A stretch of 64,000 nucleotides of DNA from CAYRNR01 sp964425605 (lineage in GTDB: Bacteria; Myxococcota_A; UBA796; UBA9615; CAYRNR01), in NCBI GenBank assembly GCA_964425605.1, contig CAYRNR010000035.1, positions 1 to 64,000 of the forward strand, in the 5' to 3' direction. Shown here piece by piece: positions 1 through 8,984 of this stretch (position 1 is its first letter; the number at the start of each line of letters is the position of its first letter). The notes beneath the pieces are model-generated. The model did no database searches. It was not told the origin of the DNA and was given only the letters and a program-made list of their open reading frames with translations. The translations under genes and the position numbers were made by a program.

Positions 1-195
1 GCCGCGCAGTCGGCGTCGTCGCAGTCGATGTCTCCATCTCCGTCGTCGTCCGCGCCGTTGGCGCAGTCCTCGACGGCGCCGGCGCAGGCGGGATCGGCCG
101 CGCAGTCGGCGTCGTCGCAGTCGATGTCTCCGTCTCCGTCGTCGTCCGCGCCGTTGGCGCAATCCTCGTCGCTGCAATCCGGGATCATCTCGCAG
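1..195. repeat. 96-bp tandem repeat inside the Asp/Cys-repeat gene
   Basis: Near-identical 96-bp units begin at 1 and 97. Each encodes 32 residues of the MopE-like repeat on the minus strand. Almost no synonymous drift suggests recent duplication or gene conversion. Confidence 0.85.
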
Positions 196-1970
196 AAGGG
201 GTCGTCGCAGTCCACGAGTCCGTCGCCGTTGTCGTCCACGCCGTTGAAGCAGTCCTCGCCGCCGCAGTTCGGATCGGGCGCGCACATGGGGTCGTCGCAG
301 TCGACGAGTCCGTCGCCGTTGTCGTCCACGCCGTTGTCGCAGAGCTCGAAGAAGCCGGCGCAGGCCGGGTCGAGCAGGCAGTCGGGATCGAGGCAGTCCA
401 CCAGCGTGTCTCCGTCGTCATCCACCCCGTTGCCGCAATCCTCGACTCCTGCTGCGCACGCCGGGTCTGCCGCGCAGTCGGCGTCGTCGCAGTCGATGTC
501 TCCGTCTCCGTCGTCGTCCGCGCCGTTGTCGCAGACCTCGACGGCCCCCGCGCAGGCGGGATCCGCCGCGCAGTCGGCGTCGTCGCAGTCGATGTCTCCG
601 TCGCCGTCGTCGTCCGCGCCGTTGGCGCAGTCCTCGACGGCGCCGGCGCAGGCGGGATCTGCCGCGCAGTCGGCGTCGTCGCAGTCGATGTCCCCGTCTC
701 CGTCGTCGTCCACGCCGTTGACGCAGTCCTCGCCGCTGCATTCCGGCAGCACGAGGCAGAAGGGATCGTCGCAGTCGACGAGTCCGTCGCCGTTGTCGTC
801 CACACCGTTGAAGCAGTCCTCGCCGCCGCAGGCCGGGTCGATGGCGCACCAGGGGTCGTCGCAGTCCGCGAGTCCGTTGCCGTCGTCGTCCACCCCGTTG
901 TCGCAGATCTCGAAGTAGCCGGCGCATGCCGGGTCGAACACGCAGTCGGGATCGTCGCAGTCCTCCAGCCCGTCGCCGTCGTCGTCCGCGGCGTTGTCGC
1001 AGATCTCGGTGCCCACGCAGTTCTCGTCGAACAGGTAGCACTCCTCGTCCAGGCAGTCCTCGTAGCCGTCGCCGTCGTTGTCCAGGGCGTCGTAGCACTG
1101 CCCGCACTCGTTGGGGCATGCCACGTCGCAGTAGCAGGCGCAGTCCCCGCAGTCGACCAGCCCGTTGCCGTCGTCGTCCACGCCATTGGTGCAGTCCTCG
1201 ATGGCGCAGGCGGGGTCCCCCAGGCAGTCGCTGTCGCAGCAGTCCGTCCAGGTGTCCAGGTCGTCGTCGATGCCGTTGGCGCAGTCCTCGCCCGCGCAGG
1301 CGGGATCGGCCGCGCAGTCGGGATCGTCGCAGTCGGTGAGCCCGTCGTAGTCGTCGTCCAGGCCGTCGGCGCAGCTGGTCTCCTCGGGGTTGCAGACGAT
1401 GATGAAGTCGTCCAGCGCGAGCCCGTCGTCCAGCGGGGGATCGTCGTCGTACTCGCCGAAGTACAGATAGACGGTCGTGAAGCCGATGTTGACCGTCTCC
1501 TCGGCGTACGTCACCACCTGCCCCTCGGCCATGTCGACCAGATCGAGCACGGTGACGAAGTTCGTACCGTCCGTGGAGAACGCCAGGCAGTCCCCCTCGG
1601 GAGCCGTGGGAAGGGACCAGTTGGCCGGGCAGTAGTCGTTCTCGTCGCCCACGTCCATCAGGGACGCGTGGACCGAGAAAGTGGAGCACGCCGACACGTC
1701 GATCGCGGCGGTTCGCACGCCCGTGGCCTGGAGGCACCCCATCGCGTTGGAGCCCAGGACCAGGGAGAGGCCGTCTATGCCCACGTCCTGGAAGTAGAGG
1801 TCCGCGCAGCCGGGGTTGGCGCCCCCCGTGAACTGCGACCACCCCAGCGGCAGCGCCCCTGACTCGAAGTCCTCGTCGGTGAGGATGGTCTGCTGCGCAG
1901 TTGCCAGGGTCGGCAGCAACGCTGCCAGGACGGCAGAAAGGACACATGCGCGAATCACTGCAAAGGACAT
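1..1970 (-). CDS. Secreted Asp/Cys-repeat (MopE-like) protein, 3' end outside window
   Basis: Partial gene: the start is present and the reading frame is open to the window edge, so the C-terminus is missing (at least 656 residues). ATG at 1970 follows GGGAGGAA. Residues 1-26 form a Sec signal peptide ending near ATAQQ. Residues about 30-200 are a beta-rich, Cys-containing domain without an assignment I trust. From about residue 205 the protein is a chain of units of about 32 residues with the pattern DCDDADCAADPACAG...CANGADDDGDGDI, resembling the putative metal-binding (MopE-type) repeats of myxobacteria and methanotrophs. These probably bind Ca or other divalent metals; that is inference. 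Likely extracellular or surface located. The downstream neighbour is not visible. Confidence 0.85.
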   Translation of the reverse strand, partial: MSFAVIRACVLSAVLAALLPTLATAQQTILTDEDFESGALPLGWSQFTGGANPGCADLYFQDVGIDGLSLVLGSNAMGCLQATGVRTAAIDVSACSTFSVHASLMDVGDENDYCPANWSLPTAPEGDCLAFSTDGTNFVTVLDLVDMAEGQVVTYAEETVNIGFTTVYLYFGEYDDDPPLDDGLALDDFIIVCNPEETSCADGLDDDYDGLTDCDDPDCAADPACAGEDCANGIDDDLDTWTDCCDSDCLGDPACAIEDCTNGVDDDGNGLVDCGDCACYCDVACPNECGQCYDALDNDGDGYEDCLDEECYLFDENCVGTEICDNAADDDGDGLEDCDDPDCVFDPACAGYFEICDNGVDDDGNGLADCDDPWCAIDPACGGEDCFNGVDDNGDGLVDCDDPFCLVLPECSGEDCVNGVDDDGDGDIDCDDADCAADPACAGAVEDCANGADDDGDGDIDCDDADCAADPACAGAVEVCDNGADDDGDGDIDCDDADCAADPACAAGVEDCGNGVDDDGDTLVDCLDPDCLLDPACAGFFELCDNGVDDNGDGLVDCDDPMCAPDPNCGGEDCFNGVDDNGDGLVDCDDPFCEMIPDCSDEDCANGADDDGDGDIDCDDADCAADPACAGAVEDCANGADDDGDGDIDCDDADCA
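469..756. repeat. Second block of 96-bp tandem repeats in the same gene
   Basis: Units begin at 469, 565 and 661 with the same 96-bp period and nearly the same sequence as the units at 1 and 97. The stretch 195-468 between the blocks holds more diverged units of similar length. Confidence 0.85.
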
Positions 1971-2104
1971 GAGGTTCCTCCCACTCAACTCTGGAACGCG
2001 AGCGCGCGTCGAGCGGCGCCGGTACGTGTGCCAGTGTTTGGGTGATTCCCCAGCGCCTGTTCCGCTCACCCACACGAGAGCGAGATGATGCCAGGGGCCA
2101 CCCC

Positions 2105-3589
2105 TCAGTCGGCGAGTATACCATCGCGCACGATGGCGTCGTACAAGGCCTGGGCCATCAGCCCGTACCCCCTGTCATTGGGGTGGCCATCCTCGCGGAA
2201 CAGGCCCGCGGGCGGAGAGTGGAGCCGGTATTGTTCGTCGAAGCGGGGTTGGGTCTGCACGAAGAAAACCCCGCGCTCGGCGGAGACGGTCTCCATGAGC
2301 TGATTGGCGAGCGCCGAGTTGGCCAGATGGACGTCGAAGTCCATCCAGGGGTACTGCAGGAACAGCGCCGCTGCCCCGTGGTCCTGGGCGCGATCCACGA
2401 TCTCGTTCAGATCGGACTCCAACCAGCGCGCGACCTCGTGCTGGGGATCCAGATGCCTCAGCATGTCCAGGTGGCTGCGGGCCATGGGGCTGTGCCCGGC
2501 GAGGTCCTCCAGCAACGGTTCCAGCTGATCGGTCCCACCCATTCGCCGCGAGATCATCATCAGCGAGTAGTAGCACTCCGCCTCTTCGGGATCGATCCGG
2601 ACGCCCTCGACCGCGTGGTCGAGTCCTTCCTGCCCGGGGAGGAACGGCGCCAGCATGCAGTGGAGCGCGGCGCAGTCGGGCTCGGCCTGCAGCCCACGGG
2701 TCAAGAAGGGCAGCATCGCCTCCGGCGCTTCTCCCGCGTCGAGTGTGGCCATGGCGAGGGCGACGTAGAGGTACGGATCCGTGGGGTCCACCGTGATGCC
2801 CTCTTCGAGCCACCTGCTCGCTTCCACCGGCTGATGCAGGCCTCGCAGGGCCATACCCATGCCCCAGTAGTGGCACCCGCTGGAACCCTGCGTCTCGATA
2901 CCCTCCGTGAACGCGGCGGCGGCGTCCTCGTATCGGGCCGCCTTCGTCAGAGCCGCGCCGCGGAGGAACAGGTCACTGCTGGGGCCCGTGGTCCCGTCGC
3001 CCAGTGTCCCGTGGTTCTCGTGCCAGCGGAGGTAGCTGTCCACATGGGAGAGACGGTCGCCGGCGTTGGCCCGGACGCGTTGTCCCCGCGCTTCCGAGAC
3101 GACGAACCGTGCGAAACGAACGAGCCGGATACGGTCCATGGGGCCCGGATCGTGAGCGCGATGGGTCCCGTAGCCCAGGAAGTTGTCGCTGTTGCGGGGC
3201 CCGACCATCGCGATGACCAGGTCCAGATGGAGGACCTCCGTGTACTCTTCGAGGCGGTGGATGGCCTGGCGGGAGTTGAACGCGCCGACGCCACTGTTGA
3301 TGACCACGGTGTCTGTGTGTCCGGGGTCGTCTCGCAGCAGCCGCTGGAGCTGGCTGGGGAAGTCCTGGCCCGGGCTGGCCCCGACGCCGTAGGTGAACGA
3401 GTCGCCGATGCAGAGCACCCTCTTGCATCCATCACACTGGGCCAGCGCCGGATCGAGCGTATCGCTCGTATCCTCTCCGGGACGTCCCTGGTCGCGCCAG
3501 TAGAACTCACCGGTCAGCCGTAGGCCGACCTCGAGGATGAGCAGGGTGATGACGAGCCCGGTCGCAAGGACCAGCAGTTTTTCTTTCAT
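2105..3589 (-). CDS. Membrane-anchored SGNH/GDSL hydrolase with inserted helical repeats
   Basis: 494 residues. Residues 5-24 form one hydrophobic N-terminal anchor or signal. Block I of the SGNH family is clear (GDSFTYGVG, near residue 63, nucleophile Ser), followed by a block with INSGVGAFNS and a GPRNSDN motif. The final block is EDGHPNDRGY near the C-terminus, supplying the Asp-x-x-His pair. Between them lies about 200 residues of TPR-like helical repeats rich in Ala, Glu and Leu. Such enzymes deacylate or acylate envelope glycans or lipids; the substrate here is unknown. It is a single gene. A small hairpin sits just upstream of its start, between it and the 3' end of the next gene. Confidence 0.8.
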   Translation of the reverse strand: MKEKLLVLATGLVITLLILEVGLRLTGEFYWRDQGRPGEDTSDTLDPALAQCDGCKRVLCIGDSFTYGVGASPGQDFPSQLQRLLRDDPGHTDTVVINSGVGAFNSRQAIHRLEEYTEVLHLDLVIAMVGPRNSDNFLGYGTHRAHDPGPMDRIRLVRFARFVVSEARGQRVRANAGDRLSHVDSYLRWHENHGTLGDGTTGPSSDLFLRGAALTKAARYEDAAAAFTEGIETQGSSGCHYWGMGMALRGLHQPVEASRWLEEGITVDPTDPYLYVALAMATLDAGEAPEAMLPFLTRGLQAEPDCAALHCMLAPFLPGQEGLDHAVEGVRIDPEEAECYYSLMMISRRMGGTDQLEPLLEDLAGHSPMARSHLDMLRHLDPQHEVARWLESDLNEIVDRAQDHGAAALFLQYPWMDFDVHLANSALANQLMETVSAERGVFFVQTQPRFDEQYRLHSPPAGLFREDGHPNDRGYGLMAQALYDAIVRDGILAD

Positions 3590-3602
3590 GTGTCTTGTAT
3601 AG

Positions 3603-3621
3603 GCACTGTCTCGTGCAGTGC
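3603..3621. other. Short hairpin upstream of the SGNH hydrolase gene
   Basis: GCACTG (3603-3608) and CAGTGC (3616-3621) are complementary around a 7-nt loop. It lies in the 120-bp gap after the stop at 3710 and 13 bp before the ATG at 3589. It may be a weak terminator for the upstream gene or a 5'-leader structure. There is no U-run, so termination is doubtful. Confidence 0.35.
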
Positions 3622-3709
3622 TAGCCCCGGGCCAAGCGTACCAACTCCTGGCTGGCGGTGGAATCCTGGGCCCCTCGATCGTGTTCGCTCGAGTCGCGTT
3701 GGTCTGCTC

Positions 3710-6700
3710 TCACCTCAACCGCGCCTTGAACATCCCCGAGTACGCCAGCTCCACCCCCACGATGGTGCTCAGACCGGGATCGGCGGTGGCCTCCACCTTG
3801 CCGCGGTAGGCGAGGAGATCGGCGTAGACCTTGAGCTGGAGGTGGCCCAGCAGGACGACGCCGAGCTCCGAACGGAGGTTCAAGGAGATCAGCAGGTCCT
3901 CGTCGGTGTCGCCGGCGTTGGGGAACCAGCCGGACAGTACCAGGGTGTTGCCCCACTTGAACGGGCCCTTGACCACCTCCTGGGCCACGTCGAGGGAGAT
4001 GCCGGCCTCGAGGGCGCCCTCCTCGGCGGAGAAGTCGTACTCGACGAAGGGGCCGGTCTTGATGGACTTGACCGTGGGGATCAGGTTCGATGCGGTGGCG
4101 CCGGCCGTGCCGCGCAGGTCCTTCTGGCGGGGCTGCTGGCCGATGATGGCGCCGTCGTCGTCGAGCTCGTCGGCGCGGAGGAACTCGGTGTCGTAGGAGG
4201 CCTGGAGGAACGGGTAGACCGGGGCCTTGCGGATGCTCAGGGCCTTGAGGCCGAGGTCGGCGGACACGAGCAGGTCGTCCTCGAGCTCGGTGGGGGCCTC
4301 CTCGCCGACGGTGTTGAGGGTGAGCACCGCCTTTCCGCGGGTCTCGAACACGAGGTTGCGCGTGTCGATGCCCAGCGCCCCACCCGCGCGCAGCCCGAAG
4401 GTGAACGAGCCCGGCGTGGTGACGCGGCTCTCGCGGACGTTGGCGTAGGCCTCCTGATCGCCGTTGACCATGTAGCGGGTGAGTACGACACCGAGGCTGT
4501 CCGCGCGGGCATAGAACATGGGATCCACGGTCTCGCCGCGCTCGCGCAGCCAGTCGGAGAGCTGGGCGCGGTAGGCCGCGTCGAAGGCCGGGTGGGCGTC
4601 GCGGGCGTCGTGGAGCCCGCGCAGGACCTGCGACCGCAGGGTCAAGGGCTGCCCGTGGAGGACGGGCCGGAAGCCGCGTCGGGTGGTGCGGAAGCGGGTG
4701 CGCGGCTTGGCGCCTCCGATCACCGGGGCGACGGAGGCGTGGTCGCGCAGGGTGGAGGTGGTCAGGACGCGGTAGGTGTCGCCCGCCACGAGGGGGCGGC
4801 CGCCCACCTTGCCGTGGGTGGGATCCAGTCCGGCGACCCAGGGCGCGCCCGTGCGCTTCTCGGACTCGGTGTCGCCGCGCGTGGCGGTGCGGCGCGGGGC
4901 CCTGCGCGGTGCGTTCCTGGCGTCACCCGTCAGACGGACCAGCTCCCTGAGCTGGGCGCCGGTGAGCTCGATCAGCTGCAGCTCGTCGGGCACCGCGAGG
5001 TAGGCCGAGGCGTACATGTCCCGGGTGGCGCCGGAGAGGTCCACCGGCCACGGCAGCGGCGGCAGGACCACCGCGTCGGCGCCGCTGCGCTCCATGAGCA
5101 GGTTGGCCGAGAGGTTGGCGAACAGCCCGCGGGTCATGCGCAGCTGGAGCCGATCCACCGCCAGGGTGCCCGTGGCCATCTCGACCTCGATGACGCGCTG
5201 GTAGTGCTGGCCCTGGACGAGGAACTGCAGGCGGTTGACGTCCTCCTCCACCAGGTCGCGCAGGTCGGGGATCAGCACGGGCTCGCCGTCGAGGTACACC
5301 GCCTGGCGGATCTCCATCACCCGGGCCATGGCGTCGGGATCCGGGGGCAGGAGCTGGGTGATGGGCGTGGTGCGCAGGGTCAGCTCGGCGACGCGGCCCT
5401 CCTCCGTGTGGACGTCGATCTCGCCGGTCTCCACCCCCGAGGCGTGGACCACCAGCAGGGGCGGGGGATCCGGGGCGAGGCGCCTCGCCGGGGTGGGGCG
5501 CACGGTCTGGACCTGAGCCCGGGGGACCGCCGCGTGGAAGTCCCCGATCACCACGTCCACGTGGGACAGCTGGGCCACCAGGTCCCCCAGGGTGCCCGGC
5601 TCGAAGCCCGCCAGGAGGACGGTCAGGTCGGGATCGCGGCCGGCGCGGGCGCGCAGGGAGTCCAGGGCCCGCCCGATGGCCGGCCCCGGCGGCTCCACGT
5701 CGAGGCCGCTGCGAGCCGTGGAGTCGAGCTGGGTGACCACGGCGGGGTCGACGGCCCCGATCACCGCCACGTGGACGTCGCCGAGCTGGACCATCTCGGC
5801 GCCGGCGAACGGGTGGTCCCCTGCCGCGTCGGTGAGGTTGGCCGCCAGCAGGGTGATCCCGGCCCCCTCGGCCTCGGTGGTCAGGTGGTCCAGCCCCAGC
5901 ATCAGCTCGGGCAGCCCGGGGGACATCAGGCGCAGCTCGGCCGCCCCGAGGCTGTCCCAGGACAGGGGCCGGTGGAGGCTGGCGTCCTGGCCCGGCACGA
6001 AGGACCGGCCCTCCACCACGCTACCGCTGCTGACGTACATCGCCGGCGCGTCGGAGCGCTTCAGCAGGCCGCGGGTCAGCGCGGTCCGCCGGGTGCCCTC
6101 GCCGACCATGCGCGACAGCTGGTGCAGGGTGCGCTGGCCATCGGCCTCCTCCACCACCACCGTCTCCTGGCTTCGCACCTCCCACGACGTGAAGTCCTGG
6201 TCCAGGGGCGCGTCGGGCGCCATCCCCGGCCCCTGGGCGACCCAGGCCTCGGCGCCGGCGGCGTTGCGGTACCGCGTCAACACGCCCTGCAGCCGGATGG
6301 CGTCGCCGTGGCCGCGCCGCTCGCCCATGGCCCGCTCCAGGTGATCCAGCAGGTCCCGATCCGGGTCGTGTACCCCCTGGAGGAGGACCGCCAGATCGGT
6401 GCGGATAAGCGGCGCCGGATCCACCTGCTGGATCGCGTCGAAGCCCCCCGCCTCCAGAAAGGCGATGGCGCTGGAGAGCAGGCCGTCGTCGGTCCACAGG
6501 TACCGGCCCTCCCGGTACAGGGCGCCCATGCCGCTGCGGAGGTCGGCGATGCGGCCCCCCTCCTGCTCCAGGTACTCGAACAGCAGGTCGCCGAACCCGA
6601 GCTCCATGCGACCGCTGCTCACCCCGCCGGTGTTTCCGTCGAACACGATGCGGCACGCGGGCGGCGGCTCACCAGGGGCGCCGTCGAGCTCCAAATCGTC

Positions 6701-6811
6701 CATCAGATCGGGCTGGAGGAGGGGTGGCTGGGTCGCGTTTGCGGCCGCTGCAACGGCCACGGCGACACCCAGCGCGAGCACGGCGGCCAGACCTCGAGGC
6801 TTCGTTTCCAC
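3710..6811 (-). CDS. Degenerate UshA-type 5'-nucleotidase with extended possible beta-rich C-terminus
   Basis: About 1033 residues. I prefer GTG at 6811 (AAGGAG ten bases upstream) over the TTG at 6838. A hydrophobic signal (AAVLALGVAVAVAAAANA) leads the protein. Residues about 30-480 resemble the metallophosphatase half of UshA/5'-nucleotidase (for example LLAANLTDAAGDHPFAG and VHVAVIGAVDP), but the metal-binding D-x-H and GNH[DE] signatures are not recognisable; the expected first motif reads IVFDGNTGG. Residues about 560-720 match the 5'-nucleotidase C-terminal domain (ELQLIELTGAQLRELV, TYRVLTTSTLRDHA). Residues about 780-1033 are rich in alternating hydrophobic and polar stretches, consistent with a beta-barrel or porin-like segment. 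Probably secreted and possibly outer-membrane. It starts 90 bp after tatC and may be the distal gene of that operon. Confidence 0.65.
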   Translation of the reverse strand: METKPRGLAAVLALGVAVAVAAAANATQPPLLQPDLMDDLELDGAPGEPPPACRIVFDGNTGGVSSGRMELGFGDLLFEYLEQEGGRIADLRSGMGALYREGRYLWTDDGLLSSAIAFLEAGGFDAIQQVDPAPLIRTDLAVLLQGVHDPDRDLLDHLERAMGERRGHGDAIRLQGVLTRYRNAAGAEAWVAQGPGMAPDAPLDQDFTSWEVRSQETVVVEEADGQRTLHQLSRMVGEGTRRTALTRGLLKRSDAPAMYVSSGSVVEGRSFVPGQDASLHRPLSWDSLGAAELRLMSPGLPELMLGLDHLTTEAEGAGITLLAANLTDAAGDHPFAGAEMVQLGDVHVAVIGAVDPAVVTQLDSTARSGLDVEPPGPAIGRALDSLRARAGRDPDLTVLLAGFEPGTLGDLVAQLSHVDVVIGDFHAAVPRAQVQTVRPTPARRLAPDPPPLLVVHASGVETGEIDVHTEEGRVAELTLRTTPITQLLPPDPDAMARVMEIRQAVYLDGEPVLIPDLRDLVEEDVNRLQFLVQGQHYQRVIEVEMATGTLAVDRLQLRMTRGLFANLSANLLMERSGADAVVLPPLPWPVDLSGATRDMYASAYLAVPDELQLIELTGAQLRELVRLTGDARNAPRRAPRRTATRGDTESEKRTGAPWVAGLDPTHGKVGGRPLVAGDTYRVLTTSTLRDHASVAPVIGGAKPRTRFRTTRRGFRPVLHGQPLTLRSQVLRGLHDARDAHPAFDAAYRAQLSDWLRERGETVDPMFYARADSLGVVLTRYMVNGDQEAYANVRESRVTTPGSFTFGLRAGGALGIDTRNLVFETRGKAVLTLNTVGEEAPTELEDDLLVSADLGLKALSIRKAPVYPFLQASYDTEFLRADELDDDGAIIGQQPRQKDLRGTAGATASNLIPTVKSIKTGPFVEYDFSAEEGALEAGISLDVAQEVVKGPFKWGNTLVLSGWFPNAGDTDEDLLISLNLRSELGVVLLGHLQLKVYADLLAYRGKVEATADPGLSTIVGVELAYSGMFKARLR

Positions 6812-6901
6812 TGGAGACGCGCTCCTTCTCGAATCCAACAGTACGAAAGATACCGCGTGAAGTCCGAGGAAGGAGTCAGAGATGGGCGGAAACGGGTGAG
6901 A

Positions 6902-7699
6902 TCACTCTTGTTCGGTGGACGGCTCGTCTTCGGTCGGTTCGACCCACTTCACCAGCACGATGCCGAGCTCGTACAGCACCATCAGCGGCAGCCCCATGGC
7001 GATCTGGGTCACCACGTCCGGTGGGGTGATCAGCGAGGCCAGCACGAACACGCCGATCAGCGCGAAGGGCCGCGCCTTTCGCAGCAGGGGAGTCCGGACG
7101 AACCCGATCCGCCCGAGGAACATCATCGCCAGCGGCAGCTCGAACACGACCCCGAACGCCAGCAGCAGTCGCGTGCTGAACGACAGATACTCTCCGATGG
7201 TCAACATCGGCGCGGTCGTCTCGTTTCCGTACCCCAGGAAGAACTTGCACGCCCACGGCAACACCGCGAAGTAGCACGAGGCCGCCCCCGCGACGAACAG
7301 CGCGGTGCTGAACAGCACGAACGGCACCACCAGCTTGCGTTCCTTGGCGTAGAGCCCCGGCGCGACGAACCGCCATCCCTCGTAGAACAGGATCGGCGAG
7401 GCAACGAACACCGACGCCAGGAGCGAGACCTTGAGGTAGGTCAGGAACGCTTCGGGGAGCTTGGTGTAGATGAAGGTGGAGCCGTCGGGGAAGTACGGCA
7501 GGGCCGGCAGGATCAGGAAGTGGAAGAGCTGCTTGGAGAACAGCAGGCACACACCCAGGGCCACGGCATAGGCGATCATCCCGTGGATCATCCGCTTGCG
7601 GAGCTCCTCGAGGTGCTCCAGCAGGGGCATGCGGTATCCGTCGACGTCGTCGAGCAGACCGTCGGATCCACCGCCATCGGAGGCCGCTGCCGTGGTCAT
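6902..7699 (-). CDS. tatC: Twin-arginine translocase subunit TatC
   Basis: 265 residues, normal for the family. The N-terminal cytoplasmic segment carries the conserved PLLEHLEELRKRM motif that contacts the twin-arginine signal. Six hydrophobic segments follow, and the EGWRF-APGLY-KERK loop is conserved. TatC is the receptor of the Tat pore in the cytoplasmic membrane and exports folded cofactor-containing proteins. Its ATG overlaps the tatB stop (ATGA). Being the last or next-to-last gene of the molybdoenzyme operon, it probably serves the Tat-signalled molybdoprotein, Fe-S and Mo-like subunits encoded upstream. tatA is separate, at 34404-34610. Confidence 0.97.
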   Translation of the reverse strand: MTTAAASDGGGSDGLLDDVDGYRMPLLEHLEELRKRMIHGMIAYAVALGVCLLFSKQLFHFLILPALPYFPDGSTFIYTKLPEAFLTYLKVSLLASVFVASPILFYEGWRFVAPGLYAKERKLVVPFVLFSTALFVAGAASCYFAVLPWACKFFLGYGNETTAPMLTIGEYLSFSTRLLLAFGVVFELPLAMMFLGRIGFVRTPLLRKARPFALIGVFVLASLITPPDVVTQIAMGLPLMVLYELGIVLVKWVEPTEDEPSTEQE

Positions 7700-7992
7700 T
7701 CGTCCGCTCCGGGCTGCTCGCCGGACAGGGCCTGGGACAGGATGTCGGGCGTCGCCTCGGTCCGAGACCGAGACGGCTGGGTCACGAAACGCCGTTTCTG
7801 TGCAGCCGGGCGCCGGGGTGAGAGGTCGGTCCCCTCCAGGATCAGGTTGCTCTTGAGATCGTCGGTGACACGCCGCGCTTCACCCACGGCGCGGAACATG
7901 GTGCGGGCGACCTGGGGCAGCCTCTCGGGACCGACGACCACCAGGAGCAGCACGAAGATCACGGCGATTTCTGCAAAACCGATACTGGGCAT
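7696..7992 (-). CDS. tatB: Twin-arginine translocase subunit TatB
   Basis: 98 residues from ATG 7992, chosen because AGGAGG lies seven bases upstream; an upstream in-frame extension has no such site. One N-terminal transmembrane helix (GFAEIAVIFVLLLVVVG) is followed by the PERLP hinge and an amphipathic helix (QVARTMFRAVGEARRV), the TatA/B fold. Length and the conserved Glu before the membrane core favour TatB over TatA, as does the adjacency to tatC. The C-terminal tail is polar and variable. Translationally coupled to tatC by a 4-bp overlap. Confidence 0.9.
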   Translation of the reverse strand: MPSIGFAEIAVIFVLLLVVVGPERLPQVARTMFRAVGEARRVTDDLKSNLILEGTDLSPRRPAAQKRRFVTQPSRSRTEATPDILSQALSGEQPGADE

Positions 7993-8003
7993 GGGAGAGC
8001 CTC

Positions 8004-8984
8004 CTAGGCCTCTCGGCTTCGCTGGGGGGGGCGCAGCCGGCACTGCTCCTCGAGGAACTCGATCATGGGGACGGGATCATCCAGGGGCATCCTCGGCCAG
8101 TCGCCGGGCACGTCCGCGTCACCGACGACGGCGACCGTGGTGTCGGGCGGCGGGTGGGGTGGCGAAGGAGCGGCCGCGCGCGTGAGCAGGACGACGGGTA
8201 TGCCCGCGTCCCGGTACCCCTCGACCAGGACGATATCGACCTCCCCCAGGAGCGGGACCAGGTCGGGCAGCGTCGAGTCCGCTGGCAAGACACCGTGGGC
8301 ACCGACTCGGCCGTTGCCGGCGATCACGACTCGCGCGGATCCCGCGGCCCTGAGGCGGTACGAGTCCTTGCCTTCGTGGTCGATGTCGAAGTCGTGGGCG
8401 TCGTGCTTGATCGTCCCGACGCGATACCCCCGGGCGGTCAGCTCGCGGATCAGCCCCTCGAGGTAGGTCGTCTTGCCCGTGCCCGAAGGCGCGACGAACG
8501 CGATCCGCGGCGCGCCCGGGTTCTGGTAGTAGCCGCTACGGCCACCGGACTTCTCCAGCAACCGGACCCGGGACAGGACCATGGCGCGGTCCATGGCCTT
8601 GCACATGTCGTACACGGTGAGCGCCGCCACGGTCGCCGCGGTGATGGCCTCCATCTCGACGCCGGTGCGGGCGAACGTCCTGGCCGACGCCTCGATGCTG
8701 ACGGCCTTGTCCAGGAGCTTGCACGAGACGTCCAGGTGGTCCAGCAACAGGGGATGGCACATCGGGATCAGCTCGGAGGTCTTCTTGGCCGCCTGGATAC
8801 CGGCGATGCGCGCCGTGTCGAGGACGGGGCCCTTGGCCACGCCGCCTTCGCGGATGCGAGCGATGACCTCCCGCGTGGTGAAGACCCTCGCCGCAGCCCG
8901 TGCGAACCGCACGGTCTGGGCCTTGGAGGACACGTCCACCATGCACGCCTTGCCCTGCGGATCCACGTGGGTGAGATCACCCAT
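8004..8984 (-). CDS. MoaC-MobB fusion: cyclic pyranopterin phosphate synthase plus molybdopterin-guanine dinucleotide adapter
   Basis: 326 residues. Start ATG 8984 gives MGDLTHVD, the normal MoaC N-terminus. Residues 1-155 are MoaC, with KKTSELIPMCHPL, the GVEMEAITA active-site motif and YDMCKA. Residues about 165-326 are MobB: a P-loop (APSGTGKTT), GTIKHDAHDFDIDHEGKDSYRLRAAG and a VEGYRDAG motif. MoaC works in the first step of molybdopterin synthesis with MoaA (gene at 33331); MobB binds GTP and assists bis-MGD formation with MobA, which I do not see in this window. The fusion joins an early and a late cofactor step in one chain. It overlaps the moeA end by 8 bp and precedes tatB by 11 bp. 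Confidence 0.93.
   Translation of the reverse strand: MGDLTHVDPQGKACMVDVSSKAQTVRFARAAARVFTTREVIARIREGGVAKGPVLDTARIAGIQAAKKTSELIPMCHPLLLDHLDVSCKLLDKAVSIEASARTFARTGVEMEAITAATVAALTVYDMCKAMDRAMVLSRVRLLEKSGGRSGYYQNPGAPRIAFVAPSGTGKTTYLEGLIRELTARGYRVGTIKHDAHDFDIDHEGKDSYRLRAAGSARVVIAGNGRVGAHGVLPADSTLPDLVPLLGEVDIVLVEGYRDAGIPVVLLTRAAAPSPPHPPPDTTVAVVGDADVPGDWPRMPLDDPVPMIEFLEEQCRLRPPQRSREA

Noticed and set aside
1..756. Regular 96-bp repeats as a possible CRISPR array
   Set aside because: No unique spacers; repeats are in-frame coding units with 32-residue period.
418..2124. A 568-codon minus-strand frame rich in Arg over the first gene
   Set aside because: Frame-shifted reading of the Asp/Cys repeats; the correct frame gives a signal peptide and regular repeats.
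6812..6838. TTG 6838 as start of the degenerate nucleotidase
   Set aside because: No ribosome-binding site before it, whereas AAGGAG is correctly placed for GTG 6811.
3590..8185. A very long open frame on the + strand across the nucleotidase, tatC and tatB region
   Set aside because: It is antisense to clearly homologous minus-strand genes and its translation is low-complexity Gly/Arg/Val/Leu; a GC-rich shadow frame.
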